Assembly (NCBI GenBank): GCA_002315815.1
Contig: DCIN01000034.1
Coordinates: 1-29,200 of the forward strand
Direction: 5' to 3'
Length of the DNA: 29,200 nucleotides
Source of the DNA: Bacteroidales bacterium UBA1725
Lineage (GTDB): Bacteria; Bacteroidota; Bacteroidia; Bacteroidales; UBA932
Position 1 is the stretch's first letter. Each line of letters starts with the position of its first letter. The position numbers and the translations under genes were made by a program. The notes under the pieces were generated by a model. That model made no database searches and was not told where the DNA came from. It saw only the letters and a list, made by a program, of their open reading frames with translations. This document shows positions 15,398 through 22,868 of the stretch, one piece after another.

Positions 15398-16504
15398 ATG
15401 CAAGCCGGACGTTTCATAGCTGAACGGCTTCGGTTCAAAGGCAAGATGGCCGTTGCGGCGACGGCCATCTCTTTCTTCGTGATAACCATAGCTCTGGCTG
15501 TATCCGGAGGATTTCGTCAGGCAATACGGGACGGCCTGTCGGAAATGTATGGAGACATAGTCCTCTCCGGCGACCCTCTCACGGCTTCCGACAGCACTAT
15601 ATCCTTAATTCTGGGAAGTACAGGAGTGCGTGACGCAGTTCCAGTAATACGCCGCCCCGGCATAGCAAAGAGCAGGAACGGGTTGATGGGTATTGTTTTC
15701 AAGGGTGTACCATCTATGGATTCGAGTATGATGGCCAGAATACCGTCATCAATGGCATCAAGGCTGTCGCTCAATGAAGGGGATGATTTTACCGCGTACT
15801 TTGTGGATGACAGGATGAAGGTACGCCGCTTCATCGTGGACGGGATATTCGAAAGCCCTGTGGAAACAGACGGCGCGATGACTGTACTTGTGCCCATCGA
15901 GGATATGAGAAGGGTCAACGGATGGTCCGAGCAGGAAGTCTCAGACATAGAAATCTTGCTTGAAGACAGGGACATAGACAGAGAACTCCTGTTTTATCTT
16001 ACTTCCTCACTGGGATACCGTACCAATTCCGATTCCTACGCGGTAAGAGAGAAATATTCCAGAATATTCGACTGGTTGGACCTTCTGGACTTCAACGTGC
16101 TGGCAATACTGATACTTATGACGGCGGTGGCCGGCTTCAATATGATATCCGGACTCTACATCCTGCTTTTCAGGAATATATCAACCATAGGAATTCTCAA
16201 GTCAATGGGAATGTCGAACTATTCCGTAGGTATGGTATTCTTGAGACTTGCAGCCAGAATAGTAGCCACAGGAATGGTGGTCGGTACCGTTGCGGCACTT
16301 CTTTTCTGTCTGATTCAATCTTCCACTCACGTCATTGGTCTTGACCCCGTGAGCTACTTCATATCATATGTTCCGGTTCATCTGAATCCACTTTTCGTAT
16401 TGGCCGCAGACGCAATCTCATTTGCCGTCATTATGATTCTTCTGCTGATACCGACTCTGTTCATCGCCAAAGTCGATCCGGCACAGACCGCCAAGTCTGA
16501 ATGA
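15398..16504 (+). CDS. ABC transporter permease, LolC/E-FtsX type
   Basis: This 368-residue permease has the MacB/LolE topology: one N-terminal membrane helix (about 17-37), a large periplasmic domain (about 38-230), then three C-terminal helices (about 234-258, 281-308, 333-356). The N-terminus FIAERLRFKGK followed by a long helix is typical of Bacteroidota LolE-like proteins. NISTIGILKSMGMS is the conserved cytoplasmic coupling segment after the second helix. Such permeases extract lipoproteins or act as mechanotransmitters with a separate ATPase, which is not in this window. The ATG directly abuts the upstream stop (TAAATG), indicating translational coupling with the lipoprotein peptidase. 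Its stop is 2 nt from that of the convergent TPR gene. Confidence 0.87.
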   Translation: MQAGRFIAERLRFKGKMAVAATAISFFVITIALAVSGGFRQAIRDGLSEMYGDIVLSGDPLTASDSTISLILGSTGVRDAVPVIRRPGIAKSRNGLMGIVFKGVPSMDSSMMARIPSSMASRLSLNEGDDFTAYFVDDRMKVRRFIVDGIFESPVETDGAMTVLVPIEDMRRVNGWSEQEVSDIEILLEDRDIDRELLFYLTSSLGYRTNSDSYAVREKYSRIFDWLDLLDFNVLAILILMTAVAGFNMISGLYILLFRNISTIGILKSMGMSNYSVGMVFLRLAARIVATGMVVGTVAALLFCLIQSSTHVIGLDPVSYFISYVPVHLNPLFVLAADAISFAVIMILLLIPTLFIAKVDPAQTAKSE

Positions 16505-16506
16505 TT

Positions 16507-17340
16507 CTACTTCTTTTTCTTTGAGTTCAGGAGCAGACGTTCGGCTATTTTGCGGTTCTTGATTGCCACTTGGTCTTCGGGGTCAATTCTGAGGGCCTTG
16601 TCATAGAAACTTATAGCCTTCTTATAGTTCTTCTCGCATACAAGCCAGTATGAACCCTGATTGTCGAGGAACAGAGTACTCTTGGGAAACAACTGACTCA
16701 TACTTAAGGACAGTTTCTTGAATGCTTCGTAGGAAACAGGACTTCCGATGGAGTAAAATTTGGAACAGTACTGCTGGATGAAGTCGGCGAACTCAAGTTC
16801 GCTCACCGGACTACCCTTGTATGTCCAGGCCGGATGGTTCTTTGAATGGAGACTGATGACATTGGACAGTTCCATTACGGTGGCATCGGGGTATTCCTTC
16901 TCATAGGAGAGCAGAGATGCGGCCTTTGCGAATCTGTATTCCAGTTCGTACGGATAGTCTTTAATCAAAGCATCTATCACTTTCTGGCTTTCGGCAAAGC
17001 AGGCATCATCGAACTCGTTATCCTCAAAATAGTTGATATCCTTGCCTTCTGAATCCTTGAGAGTCAAGGACGGTGCGTTGCCGAGATATCTGGGACTGTT
17101 GACAATCACCATTTTTGTTGCCTGTGACTTGCTGAGATAGAAATAAAAACGGCCAAGCTTGGGTTCGGGATCATCGGGCGCAACTTTCTCCCAATTGTCC
17201 AGAACTGTCTCGACACCGATACCGCAGTATCCTACATTTTTAACCTGCCTCTCATACTTTTCCTTATATTCGGCCGATGTGAGTTGGGCGAAAGCCTGAA
17301 AACTGCAGAACAACGCCGTGATAATAAATAATTTTCTCAT
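16507..17340 (-). CDS. secreted TPR-containing protein of unknown function
   Basis: This 277-residue protein has a clear signal peptide, MRKLFIITALFCSFQAFAQ. The mature part is mostly helical, and the last 60 residues include a recognisable tetratricopeptide unit (YKKAISFYDKALRIDPEDQVAI). A more degenerate repeat may lie around 100-200. No catalytic motif is visible. TPR proteins usually act as assembly or scaffold factors, here presumably in the periplasm. I chose the ATG at 17340 because it starts the signal peptide; an in-frame start 30 nt earlier would add charged residues before it. It lies 106 nt downstream of the RsmF-like gene, with the tandem repeat between them, and no -7 box is visible, so its promoter is unclear. 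Confidence 0.8.
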   Translation of the reverse strand: MRKLFIITALFCSFQAFAQLTSAEYKEKYERQVKNVGYCGIGVETVLDNWEKVAPDDPEPKLGRFYFYLSKSQATKMVIVNSPRYLGNAPSLTLKDSEGKDINYFEDNEFDDACFAESQKVIDALIKDYPYELEYRFAKAASLLSYEKEYPDATVMELSNVISLHSKNHPAWTYKGSPVSELEFADFIQQYCSKFYSIGSPVSYEAFKKLSLSMSQLFPKSTLFLDNQGSYWLVCEKNYKKAISFYDKALRIDPEDQVAIKNRKIAERLLLNSKKKK

Positions 17341-17365
17341 ATCCTCAATTCTTATCTTCTGACGA

Positions 17366-17460
17366 TTCATCCATTCGACTGATTCATATATCCATCCGAT
17401 TGGTACATATATCCATTGAACTGGTTCAATTATCCATTAAACTGGTTCATATATCCATCA
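17366..17460. repeat. 21-bp imperfect tandem repeat, about 4.5 copies
   Basis: Direct repeat units of exactly 21 bp lie at 17383-17403, 17404-17424 and 17425-17445. A partial unit lies at 17446-17460 and a shortened 17-bp one at 17366-17382. Read on the minus strand each unit begins ATGGAT, usually ATGGATATATGA or close to it. The first unit on that strand contains the final codons and stop of the RsmF-like gene (Met-Asp-Ile-stop). It fills the space between that gene and the TPR gene. Confidence 0.85.
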
Positions 17461-18568
17461 GTATTCTCCTTGCTTTGGGCAGCAAATTATTGCAACGGCT
17501 GCCTATATTTTTGACAAATCCCAATGCCACTCCTCTGTATGTCAATACAATGTACCCCTGCGGAGCCCCGGGGAGCACAATGGTGTCTCTGTGGTAGAAT
17601 TTGAGAGCGGTCTGCTTGTCCACCTCCACGGAAGGGTAGAGGCCACGGTCATAGTCTATCGAAAGACAGCTGTCCGGATCAAAGCCGACAGCAGGTAAAC
17701 GGAAAGGCTTTATGACTGATGCGGTCGATTTCTTCGGAGAAGGTGCTGCAGCCGTTTTGCGCAAAGCTCCGACCCACTGCCCTTCCCCAAGAACTTCTCC
17801 TGCTTTGAGGAGATTGCCGCAGGAAGTCAGGCGTACCCCGTATCCGGAAAATTCATCAATTGGAGGTATTATTTCGCCACCCAGCTCGGAAGCGGCCCAC
17901 TGAAGATTGGCATCATTTTCTTCATCATTATATGTACAGGTCGAATATATCAGCAGTCCGCCCTGTCTGAGAGCGGGCCATACATCTGCGATTATTCGTT
18001 TCTGTCTGGCGGCGCAGAGCCTGACCACATCGGGACTCCATTCCTCACGGGCTCTGGCATCCTTGCGGAACATCCCCTCCCCGCTGCAAGGGACATCAGC
18101 CACAATCACGTCGAAAAATCCGCCCAGAGAAGCGAAGGCGGCGGGATCGGCACTGGTGACGGTCACATTGGAGTCTCCCCAACGCGCCACATTGTCCGCG
18201 AGCACGGCGGCACGTTGTTTCATCACTTCGTTGCTCACAAGCAGGAACGAAGACCCGAAACTGTCCCTGAGTGATGTGGCAAGGTCCGTTGTCTTGCCTC
18301 CGGGAGCAGCACATAGGTCGAGGACCTTCAGAGGACCCTCCATTGTGGCGCAGAGTCTGCGGAAAATATGCCCGACAAACATAGCGGAGGAATCCTGCAC
18401 ATAATAGCATCCGGCGTGAAACAGCGGATGAAGAGTGAAGGACGGTCTCTGGACAAGGATGCGCCCATATTGGCTCCAGGGGACGGGTGAAGCCCCCTCA
18501 AGTATTGGAAGGGATGAATTCGGCCTCTTGTATGGGTTGAGCCTTATGGAGACGGGGATATCTGTCAT
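17447..18568 (-). CDS. RsmF-like 16S rRNA (cytosine-C5) methyltransferase
   Basis: This is a 373-residue SAM-dependent m5C RNA methyltransferase of the NOL1/NOP2/Sun family. The SAM-binding loop is DLCAAPGGKT at 84-93. Motif IV is VPCSGEGMF with C161, and motif VI is STCTYNDEEN with the nucleophile C211. PCSGEGMFR and the C-terminal domain (about 260-373) point to RsmF/YebU rather than RsmB. The N-terminus starts at PVSIRLNP, about 25-30 residues later than many relatives, so the N-terminal helix is missing. The stop codon lies in the 21-bp repeat. The start overlaps the upstream SRPBCC stop by 1 nt (TGATG), so the two are coupled. Confidence 0.88.
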   Translation of the reverse strand: MTDIPVSIRLNPYKRPNSSLPILEGASPVPWSQYGRILVQRPSFTLHPLFHAGCYYVQDSSAMFVGHIFRRLCATMEGPLKVLDLCAAPGGKTTDLATSLRDSFGSSFLLVSNEVMKQRAAVLADNVARWGDSNVTVTSADPAAFASLGGFFDVIVADVPCSGEGMFRKDARAREEWSPDVVRLCAARQKRIIADVWPALRQGGLLIYSTCTYNDEENDANLQWAASELGGEIIPPIDEFSGYGVRLTSCGNLLKAGEVLGEGQWVGALRKTAAAPSPKKSTASVIKPFRLPAVGFDPDSCLSIDYDRGLYPSVEVDKQTALKFYHRDTIVLPGAPQGYIVLTYRGVALGFVKNIGSRCNNLLPKARRILMDI

Positions 18569-18966
18569 CAGGCTATTGCAAGGCTGTCCACAATTCTGTC
18601 CAGTGCCTCCTTGATTTTGCCGCCGACCATAGCCTTCATCATCAGGTTGAAGTTGGCATCAATTTCCAGACTGAAGTCTGTGCGGAAAGCATCGCCTTCA
18701 CAGGGGTCAAAATGGGCTGTCGCACAGAATTCCACGGGAGATTCGGTGCTGACAATCCTTATTCTCTCATAGGGTTTCCTCTCATCCACCCTTACCGCTA
18801 TGGTGAAACCACGGACACTGGCCCTGAGGGTGTCGTAGTCGGACTGTATCGAATCCTTGTATTCCGCAGGCAGCATTCTTGTGAAGTTACCAAGATCGGT
18901 GAAGGCCATATAAAGTTCCTCCCTGCTTCGAGGGACTGTTCCGTGCTTGCTTTCGTAGTGAGCCAT
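18568..18966 (-). CDS. SRPBCC (START-like) family protein
   Basis: This is a small (132 residues) soluble protein. Its N-terminus (SREELYMAFTDLGNFTRMLP) and long C-terminal helix (KIKEALDRIVDSLAIA) fit the helix-grip fold that binds hydrophobic ligands in a central cavity. The middle strands (RIVSTESPVEFCATAHFDP) fit the fold too. No ligand or reaction can be assigned. Its stop overlaps the start of the RsmF-like gene (TGATG), so it is co-expressed with an rRNA modification enzyme; whether this is functional is unknown. The start at 18966 is the only reasonable one, about 30 nt after a TATCTTTG box. Confidence 0.78.
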   Translation of the reverse strand: MAHYESKHGTVPRSREELYMAFTDLGNFTRMLPAEYKDSIQSDYDTLRASVRGFTIAVRVDERKPYERIRIVSTESPVEFCATAHFDPCEGDAFRTDFSLEIDANFNLMMKAMVGGKIKEALDRIVDSLAIA

Positions 18967-18980
18967 ACAGGTTTTTTTGT

Positions 18981-19004
18981 TACTTTTGTAGAATCACAAA
19001 GATA
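18981..19004. promoter_or_regulatory. facing promoters of the Nudix gene and the SRPBCC/RsmF-like operon
   Basis: A plus-strand TACTTTTG box (18981-18988) and a minus-strand TATCTTTG box (complement of 18997-19004) both match TAnnTTTG. Unlike the other divergent pairs, each box lies on the far side of the other, so the predicted transcription starts cross and the two 5' ends would overlap by a few bases. Confidence 0.5.
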
Positions 19005-19017
19005 ATATATATTTCTG

Positions 19018-19626
19018 ATGCACAGGATATATTTCGAAAAACGCTGCATAGTCATCTGCAATCCCGCAGATCAGGCTCTTACCGATCCTAACTCCATCGA
19101 ATTCCACCCGGGAGAGAAAGTGGATATGACTATGCTCGTGTCGCTGTTCGAAGCGACGCCCTCACTCGGACGTATATACATACCCAGTTGCGATACCGAC
19201 GGAATGTACGCCAAGCTGTGCGCTGAATTCCGCGAAGTTGATGCCGCAGGCGGTTTGGTGTCCAACAGACGCGGCGACTTCCTCCTCATAAAAAGAAACG
19301 GGTTATGGGATTTGCCCAAAGGACACAGAGAAGCCGAAGAAGACATCAGAACCACAGCCTTGAGGGAAGTTCAGGAAGAAACGGGCGTGGACCAGCTGGA
19401 ACTCCGTGAACTGATTTGCATCACAGACCATTGCTACCTGAGGAACGGAATATGGCACCTCAAGCACACCTGGTGGTTCGATATGCTCTATACGGATCCG
19501 GTGGATCTCACACCACAGCGGGAGGAGGACATTTCCAAAGCGGCTTGGGTGGCGAAGTCCAGCCTTCCACCTCTGCTCAAGAACACTTTTCCGTCCATCA
19601 TAGAGGTTTTCCGTCAGGCAAAATGA
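19018..19626 (+). CDS. Nudix hydrolase
   Basis: This 202-residue protein has a perfect Nudix box: G102 HREAEE, then seven residues, then REVQEETGV, ending at V124 (pattern GX5EX7REUXEEXGU). The fold binds Mg2+ through the glutamates and hydrolyses nucleoside-diphosphate-linked substrates. Residues 1-75 form an extra N-terminal segment before the Nudix domain begins at about residue 78. The substrate is not predictable. It is transcribed alone from its own promoter, divergent from the SRPBCC gene. A 103-bp gap with an inverted repeat separates it from queA. Confidence 0.9.
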   Translation: MHRIYFEKRCIVICNPADQALTDPNSIEFHPGEKVDMTMLVSLFEATPSLGRIYIPSCDTDGMYAKLCAEFREVDAAGGLVSNRRGDFLLIKRNGLWDLPKGHREAEEDIRTTALREVQEETGVDQLELRELICITDHCYLRNGIWHLKHTWWFDMLYTDPVDLTPQREEDISKAAWVAKSSLPPLLKNTFPSIIEVFRQAK

Positions 19627-19675
19627 GATAAAATGAGAAAAAAAGATTCCTAAAGTGAAACAAAAATATACACAA

Positions 19676-19700
19676 GATGAAACTTTTCAGAGGTTTCATC
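19676..19700. promoter_or_regulatory. perfect 8-bp inverted repeat upstream of queA (operator or weak terminator)
   Basis: GATGAAAC (19676-19683) and GTTTCATC (19693-19700) are separated by 9 nt. The repeat ends 5 nt before the -7 box of queA, so it covers the -33 region. It has no T-run, so an intrinsic terminator of the Nudix gene is unlikely on sequence alone; an operator is possible. Confidence 0.35.
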
Positions 19701-19705
19701 CGTAT

Positions 19706-19713
19706 TAATTTTG
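19706..19713 (+). promoter_or_regulatory. -7 box of queA
   Basis: TAATTTTG matches TAnnTTTG and lies 16 nt before the ATG at 19730. Confidence 0.5.
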
Positions 19714-19729
19714 TTGGACTATATTGTAT

Positions 19730-20800
19730 ATGAAACTTTCACAATTCGATTTCGACCTTCCCAAAGAAAAAATAGCGACCGAACTGATGCCCGAAGTGAA
19801 CGGCAGAATACAGTGGAGGGATGAGTGCAAGCTTATGGTGCTGCACAAAAACAGCGGGGAAATCGAACATCGCCGTTTCAAGGATGTCATAGACTACTTC
19901 GGCAAGGATGACCGCTTCATCCTCAACGATACCAAAGTTTTTCCCGCCAAACTGTTCGGCAAGAAGGAGAAGACCGGGGCTGACATTATGGTCTTCCTGC
20001 TCAGGGAACTGAACAAGGAACAGAGGCTCTGGGATGTCATTGTGGATCCGGCCAGAAAAATCAGGATAGGCAACAAACTTTACTTCGGAGACGACGAAAG
20101 CCTTGTCGCGGAAGTCATAGACAACACCACATCGAGGGGACGCACCTTGAGATTCCTGTATGACGGTCCTTATGACGAATTCAAGCAAGCATTGTTCGCC
20201 CTCGGACAGACTCCTGTTCCGACTTGGGTGAAGGAGACTCCGACAGAACGCGACGTGGAGGAATTCCAGACGATTTTTGCCGTTAACGAAGGGGCAGTAT
20301 CTGCTCCCGCAGCCTGCCTGCATTTCAGCAGGGAACTGCTCAACAAGATGATACTCAAGGACATCAACAAAACATTCATCACAGTGAATATGGGTATAGG
20401 GCACTTCCGTTCCGTAGATGTGGAGGACCTGTCCAAACACAGGATGGATGGAGAAAGGATGATTATTTCCCAACAGGCGGCAGATGAAATAAACGGCACC
20501 AAGAGGTCGGGACACAAGATTTGCGCCGTGGGCGTCACAGTGATGAGGGCCCTTGAGACATACGTCACCACCGACAAAGAGGTGAGAGCGAACGACACCT
20601 GGACAAACAAGTTCATCTTCCCGCCTTACGAATATTCCGTACCCGACGCTATTATCTCCAATTTCCATCTCCCTGAGTCAACTATGCTTATGGCAGTAGC
20701 GGCGTTCGGAGGTTTCGAGAAAGTGATGAATGCCTACGATGAGGCGCTCAGGAACGATTACCGCTTCGGTCCCTACGGAGACGCTATGCTGATTCTGTAG
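19730..20800 (+). CDS. queA: S-adenosylmethionine:tRNA ribosyltransferase-isomerase QueA
   Basis: This 356-residue enzyme makes epoxyqueuosine in tRNA by transferring the ribosyl part of SAM to preQ1. It is recognised by MKLSQFDFDLPKEKIA, FILNDTKVFPAKLFGKKEKTGA, LWDVIVDPARKIRIGN, ISNFHLPESTMLM and the C-terminus YRFGPYGDAMLIL, which follow Bacteroidales QueA closely. One oddity is near residues 18-32. Relatives read roughly PTxxRDESRLMVL; here there is TELMPEVNGRIQWRDECKLM, a few extra residues with Cys for Ser. I chose the ATG at 19730; an in-frame TTG at 19724 would add two residues. The dprA gene follows after 53 nt. Confidence 0.95.
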   Translation: MKLSQFDFDLPKEKIATELMPEVNGRIQWRDECKLMVLHKNSGEIEHRRFKDVIDYFGKDDRFILNDTKVFPAKLFGKKEKTGADIMVFLLRELNKEQRLWDVIVDPARKIRIGNKLYFGDDESLVAEVIDNTTSRGRTLRFLYDGPYDEFKQALFALGQTPVPTWVKETPTERDVEEFQTIFAVNEGAVSAPAACLHFSRELLNKMILKDINKTFITVNMGIGHFRSVDVEDLSKHRMDGERMIISQQAADEINGTKRSGHKICAVGVTVMRALETYVTTDKEVRANDTWTNKFIFPPYEYSVPDAIISNFHLPESTMLMAVAAFGGFEKVMNAYDEALRNDYRFGPYGDAMLIL

Positions 20801-20819
20801 GATTTCGGTCAGAAATCAT

Positions 20820-20827
20820 TATCTTTG
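20820..20827 (+). promoter_or_regulatory. -7 box of dprA
   Basis: TATCTTTG matches TAnnTTTG, 26 nt before the dprA ATG. A 6-bp inverted repeat (GATTTC at 20801-20806, GAAATC at 20812-20817) sits 2 nt upstream. Confidence 0.45.
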
Positions 20828-20853
20828 TCCGGAACACTGAACTTGACTGTGAA

Positions 20854-22026
20854 ATGGACAAAGAAAATCTACAAACTGTCAGTGCCGTCGCGCTGAACAG
20901 CATTTTCGGCTACGAGCCGGAACTATCCAATCGTATCATCAACTCTCTGGGCAGTCCCGAAGCCCTGTTTGCTTTGTCGGAAGACGAACTTCAGGATTTG
21001 TTCGGACCCGGAAACCGCCATCTTCCGCTGATATGCGGCAAAGCGCTGGATGAGGCGGCGGAACTGTTGCACCGTCTGCTTGGAATGGGATACCAGGTGC
21101 TCAGCATCCAGGACGAAAATTATCCGAAACTCCTGAAAGAATGCCCCGATGCACCGGCCGTACTCTTTGTCAGAAGCGGCACTGATGTCGCTGAACTGTT
21201 CAACTCCCGGCCGGCAGTCTCGATTGTCGGAACCAGAGACATTACCCCATACGGCAACGAATGGTGTACCAGAATTGTCAGAAGACTGTCTGAAGCTCCG
21301 ATAAAACCATTGATAATCAGCGGTATGGCAATAGGTATAGATATCTGTGCGCATATGGCCTCCCTGGCTTTCGGTCTCCCGACCACGGGTGTTCTTCCCG
21401 TGGGGATAGACAATATCTATCCACGCCGCCACAGCACTGCCGCCGATAAAATTTGCTCAACCCCCGGTTGTGCAATGGTTACGGACTTCCCCCCCGGGAC
21501 AGTGCCTGAGGCATTCACCTTTCTCAGACGCAACAGGATAATCGCCGGAATGAGCCGCGCCACAATTCTCGTGGAATCGAAGGAGAAAGGAGGAGGTACA
21601 ATGACTGCAAGACTTGCATCCGGATACGGCAGGGATGTGTTTGTTCTTCCTGGACGTATCGATGACCTGAATTCCCGTGGCTGCAACCGTCTGTTAAGCG
21701 AGAAACTGGCAGAAGCGCTGTACTCGCTGGACGCTCTGCCGGAACTGCTGGGTCTCGGAAAAGCGACAGGCCAAGGTCGTGAAGCTGACAAGGAACAGGA
21801 TATCAAGAACAGATACTCCGAATCGATGGAGCCTGAAGAAATGAACAAGATACTGTCCGTTTTCTCCGCCATCAAGAGGACACGAGGTCTGGACTATGAA
21901 GGAATATGCCGTGAATGCAGACTTGAATACAGCGAAGTTACGGCAATAGCCGGCCGTCTGGAGAATGACGGTTTCATAGTGTCCGACCTCCTCCAGAGAT
22001 GCAGCGTCAACGCCTTTTTTTATTAA
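20854..22026 (+). CDS. dprA: DNA-processing protein DprA
   Basis: This 390-residue recombination mediator binds incoming single-stranded DNA and loads RecA during natural transformation. A short helical N-terminal region is followed by the Rossmann-like DprA core (about 85-300): VSIVGTRDITPYG (usually GSR), ISGMAIGID (usually SGxAxGID), GVLPVGIDNIYPRRH and LRRNRIIAGMS. The C-terminal winged-helix-like domain (about 325-385) includes GLDYEGICRECRLEYSEVTAIAGRLENDG and is present, though it is absent in some relatives. It has its own -7 box. The stop codon TAA is also the start of the -7 box for the downstream tatD gene. No other competence gene is in the window. Confidence 0.95.
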   Translation: MDKENLQTVSAVALNSIFGYEPELSNRIINSLGSPEALFALSEDELQDLFGPGNRHLPLICGKALDEAAELLHRLLGMGYQVLSIQDENYPKLLKECPDAPAVLFVRSGTDVAELFNSRPAVSIVGTRDITPYGNEWCTRIVRRLSEAPIKPLIISGMAIGIDICAHMASLAFGLPTTGVLPVGIDNIYPRRHSTAADKICSTPGCAMVTDFPPGTVPEAFTFLRRNRIIAGMSRATILVESKEKGGGTMTARLASGYGRDVFVLPGRIDDLNSRGCNRLLSEKLAEALYSLDALPELLGLGKATGQGREADKEQDIKNRYSESMEPEEMNKILSVFSAIKRTRGLDYEGICRECRLEYSEVTAIAGRLENDGFIVSDLLQRCSVNAFFY

Positions 22027-22031
22027 TTTTG
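22024..22031 (+). promoter_or_regulatory. -7 box of the TatD-family gene, overlapping the dprA stop codon
   Basis: TAATTTTG at 22024-22031 matches TAnnTTTG; its first three bases are the dprA stop TAA. The gene starts 38 nt beyond the box. Confidence 0.5.
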
Positions 22032-22069
22032 CATCCGTGGATTATATTGGATTATCTTGAATTATCCCT

Positions 22070-22837
22070 ATGGAATTCATCGACACACATACTCACAACA
22101 GCGACTCCGCATATCAGGGATGTGAGGACGAAGTGATTGAACGGGCGCTGCAGGCTGGCGTGACAAAACTCCTGCAACCGGATGTCGATTCTTCGGAAAG
22201 AGACAGAATGTTCACCCTTGCGGCACGCCATCCGGGAGTCCTGCACCCGATGCTCGGTCTCTATCCCGGTTCGGCAGGTCCGGACTGGAAAGATGAAATG
22301 GATGCTATGCTGGCATATCGCGACAGGGGAATCGTAGCCGTGGGAGAGATAGGACTGGATTATCACTATGGGAAGGAAAACGCAGTCTGGCAGAAAGAAG
22401 CCTTCCGCACCCAGCTTGAGCTCGCCTCTGAATGGGACCTGCCGGTAAACATTCACTTGAGGGAGGCCACGGAGGATTTCTTCGCCATAATGGCTGACTG
22501 CAGGCATCTGCACTTGAGGGGCAATCTGCACGCATTCAGCGGCAGTGCTGAATTCTTCGAGAGGATGTACAGTATGGGAGACTGGTACGTCGGCATAGGA
22601 GGAGTGTTGACTTTCAAGAAAGCGTCCATAGCAGAAGACGTAAAGAGAATACCGTTGGAACGTATTGTGCTTGAGACTGATTCACCCTACCTTGCACCTG
22701 TCCCGCACAGAGGGGAGCGCAACGAAAGTTCGTTCATTCCCGTAATCGCCCGTTATCTGGCCGAAAGAAAGGGATGCACGGTGGAGGAGGTGGCACAAGT
22801 TACGACTCGGAACGCAAAGAGCTTGTTTTCGATATGA
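22070..22837 (+). CDS. TatD family metal-dependent hydrolase
   Basis: This 255-residue TIM-barrel enzyme is of the TatD DNase family. Metal ligands are visible in order: H7 and H9 in DTHTH, E93 in GEIGLDY, H129 in VNIHLREA, H154 in LHAFSG, and the aspartate in ETDSPYLAP. The family has 3'-5' exonuclease or related activity on DNA and RNA. The usual GxHP segment reads GLYP, a small departure at the barrel mouth. The C-terminus ARYLAERKGCTVEEVAQVTTRNAKSLF is standard. It lies between dprA and asparaginase, all on the same strand with short gaps. Confidence 0.93.
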   Translation: MEFIDTHTHNSDSAYQGCEDEVIERALQAGVTKLLQPDVDSSERDRMFTLAARHPGVLHPMLGLYPGSAGPDWKDEMDAMLAYRDRGIVAVGEIGLDYHYGKENAVWQKEAFRTQLELASEWDLPVNIHLREATEDFFAIMADCRHLHLRGNLHAFSGSAEFFERMYSMGDWYVGIGGVLTFKKASIAEDVKRIPLERIVLETDSPYLAPVPHRGERNESSFIPVIARYLAERKGCTVEEVAQVTTRNAKSLFSI

Positions 22838-22868
22838 AATCGGTTTTTTGCAATAATTGTATTTGAAG

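Noticed and set aside
17366..17460. CRISPR array interpretation of the 21-bp repeat
   Set aside because: The units are contiguous without spacers, too short and imperfect, and no cas gene is present.
17400..17597. 65-residue plus-strand ORF through the tandem repeat
   Set aside because: It only translates the repeat and then runs antisense into the RsmF-like gene; no independent support.
19739..20668. 309-residue open frame antisense to queA
   Set aside because: queA is certain on the plus strand. The antisense translation is Cys/His-rich without domains, as expected for a shadow frame.
22857..22868. TTG start extending asparaginase by four residues
   Set aside because: The ATG at 22869 gives the family N-terminus MNKIFLIYTGG; the extension overlaps the weak -7-like box.
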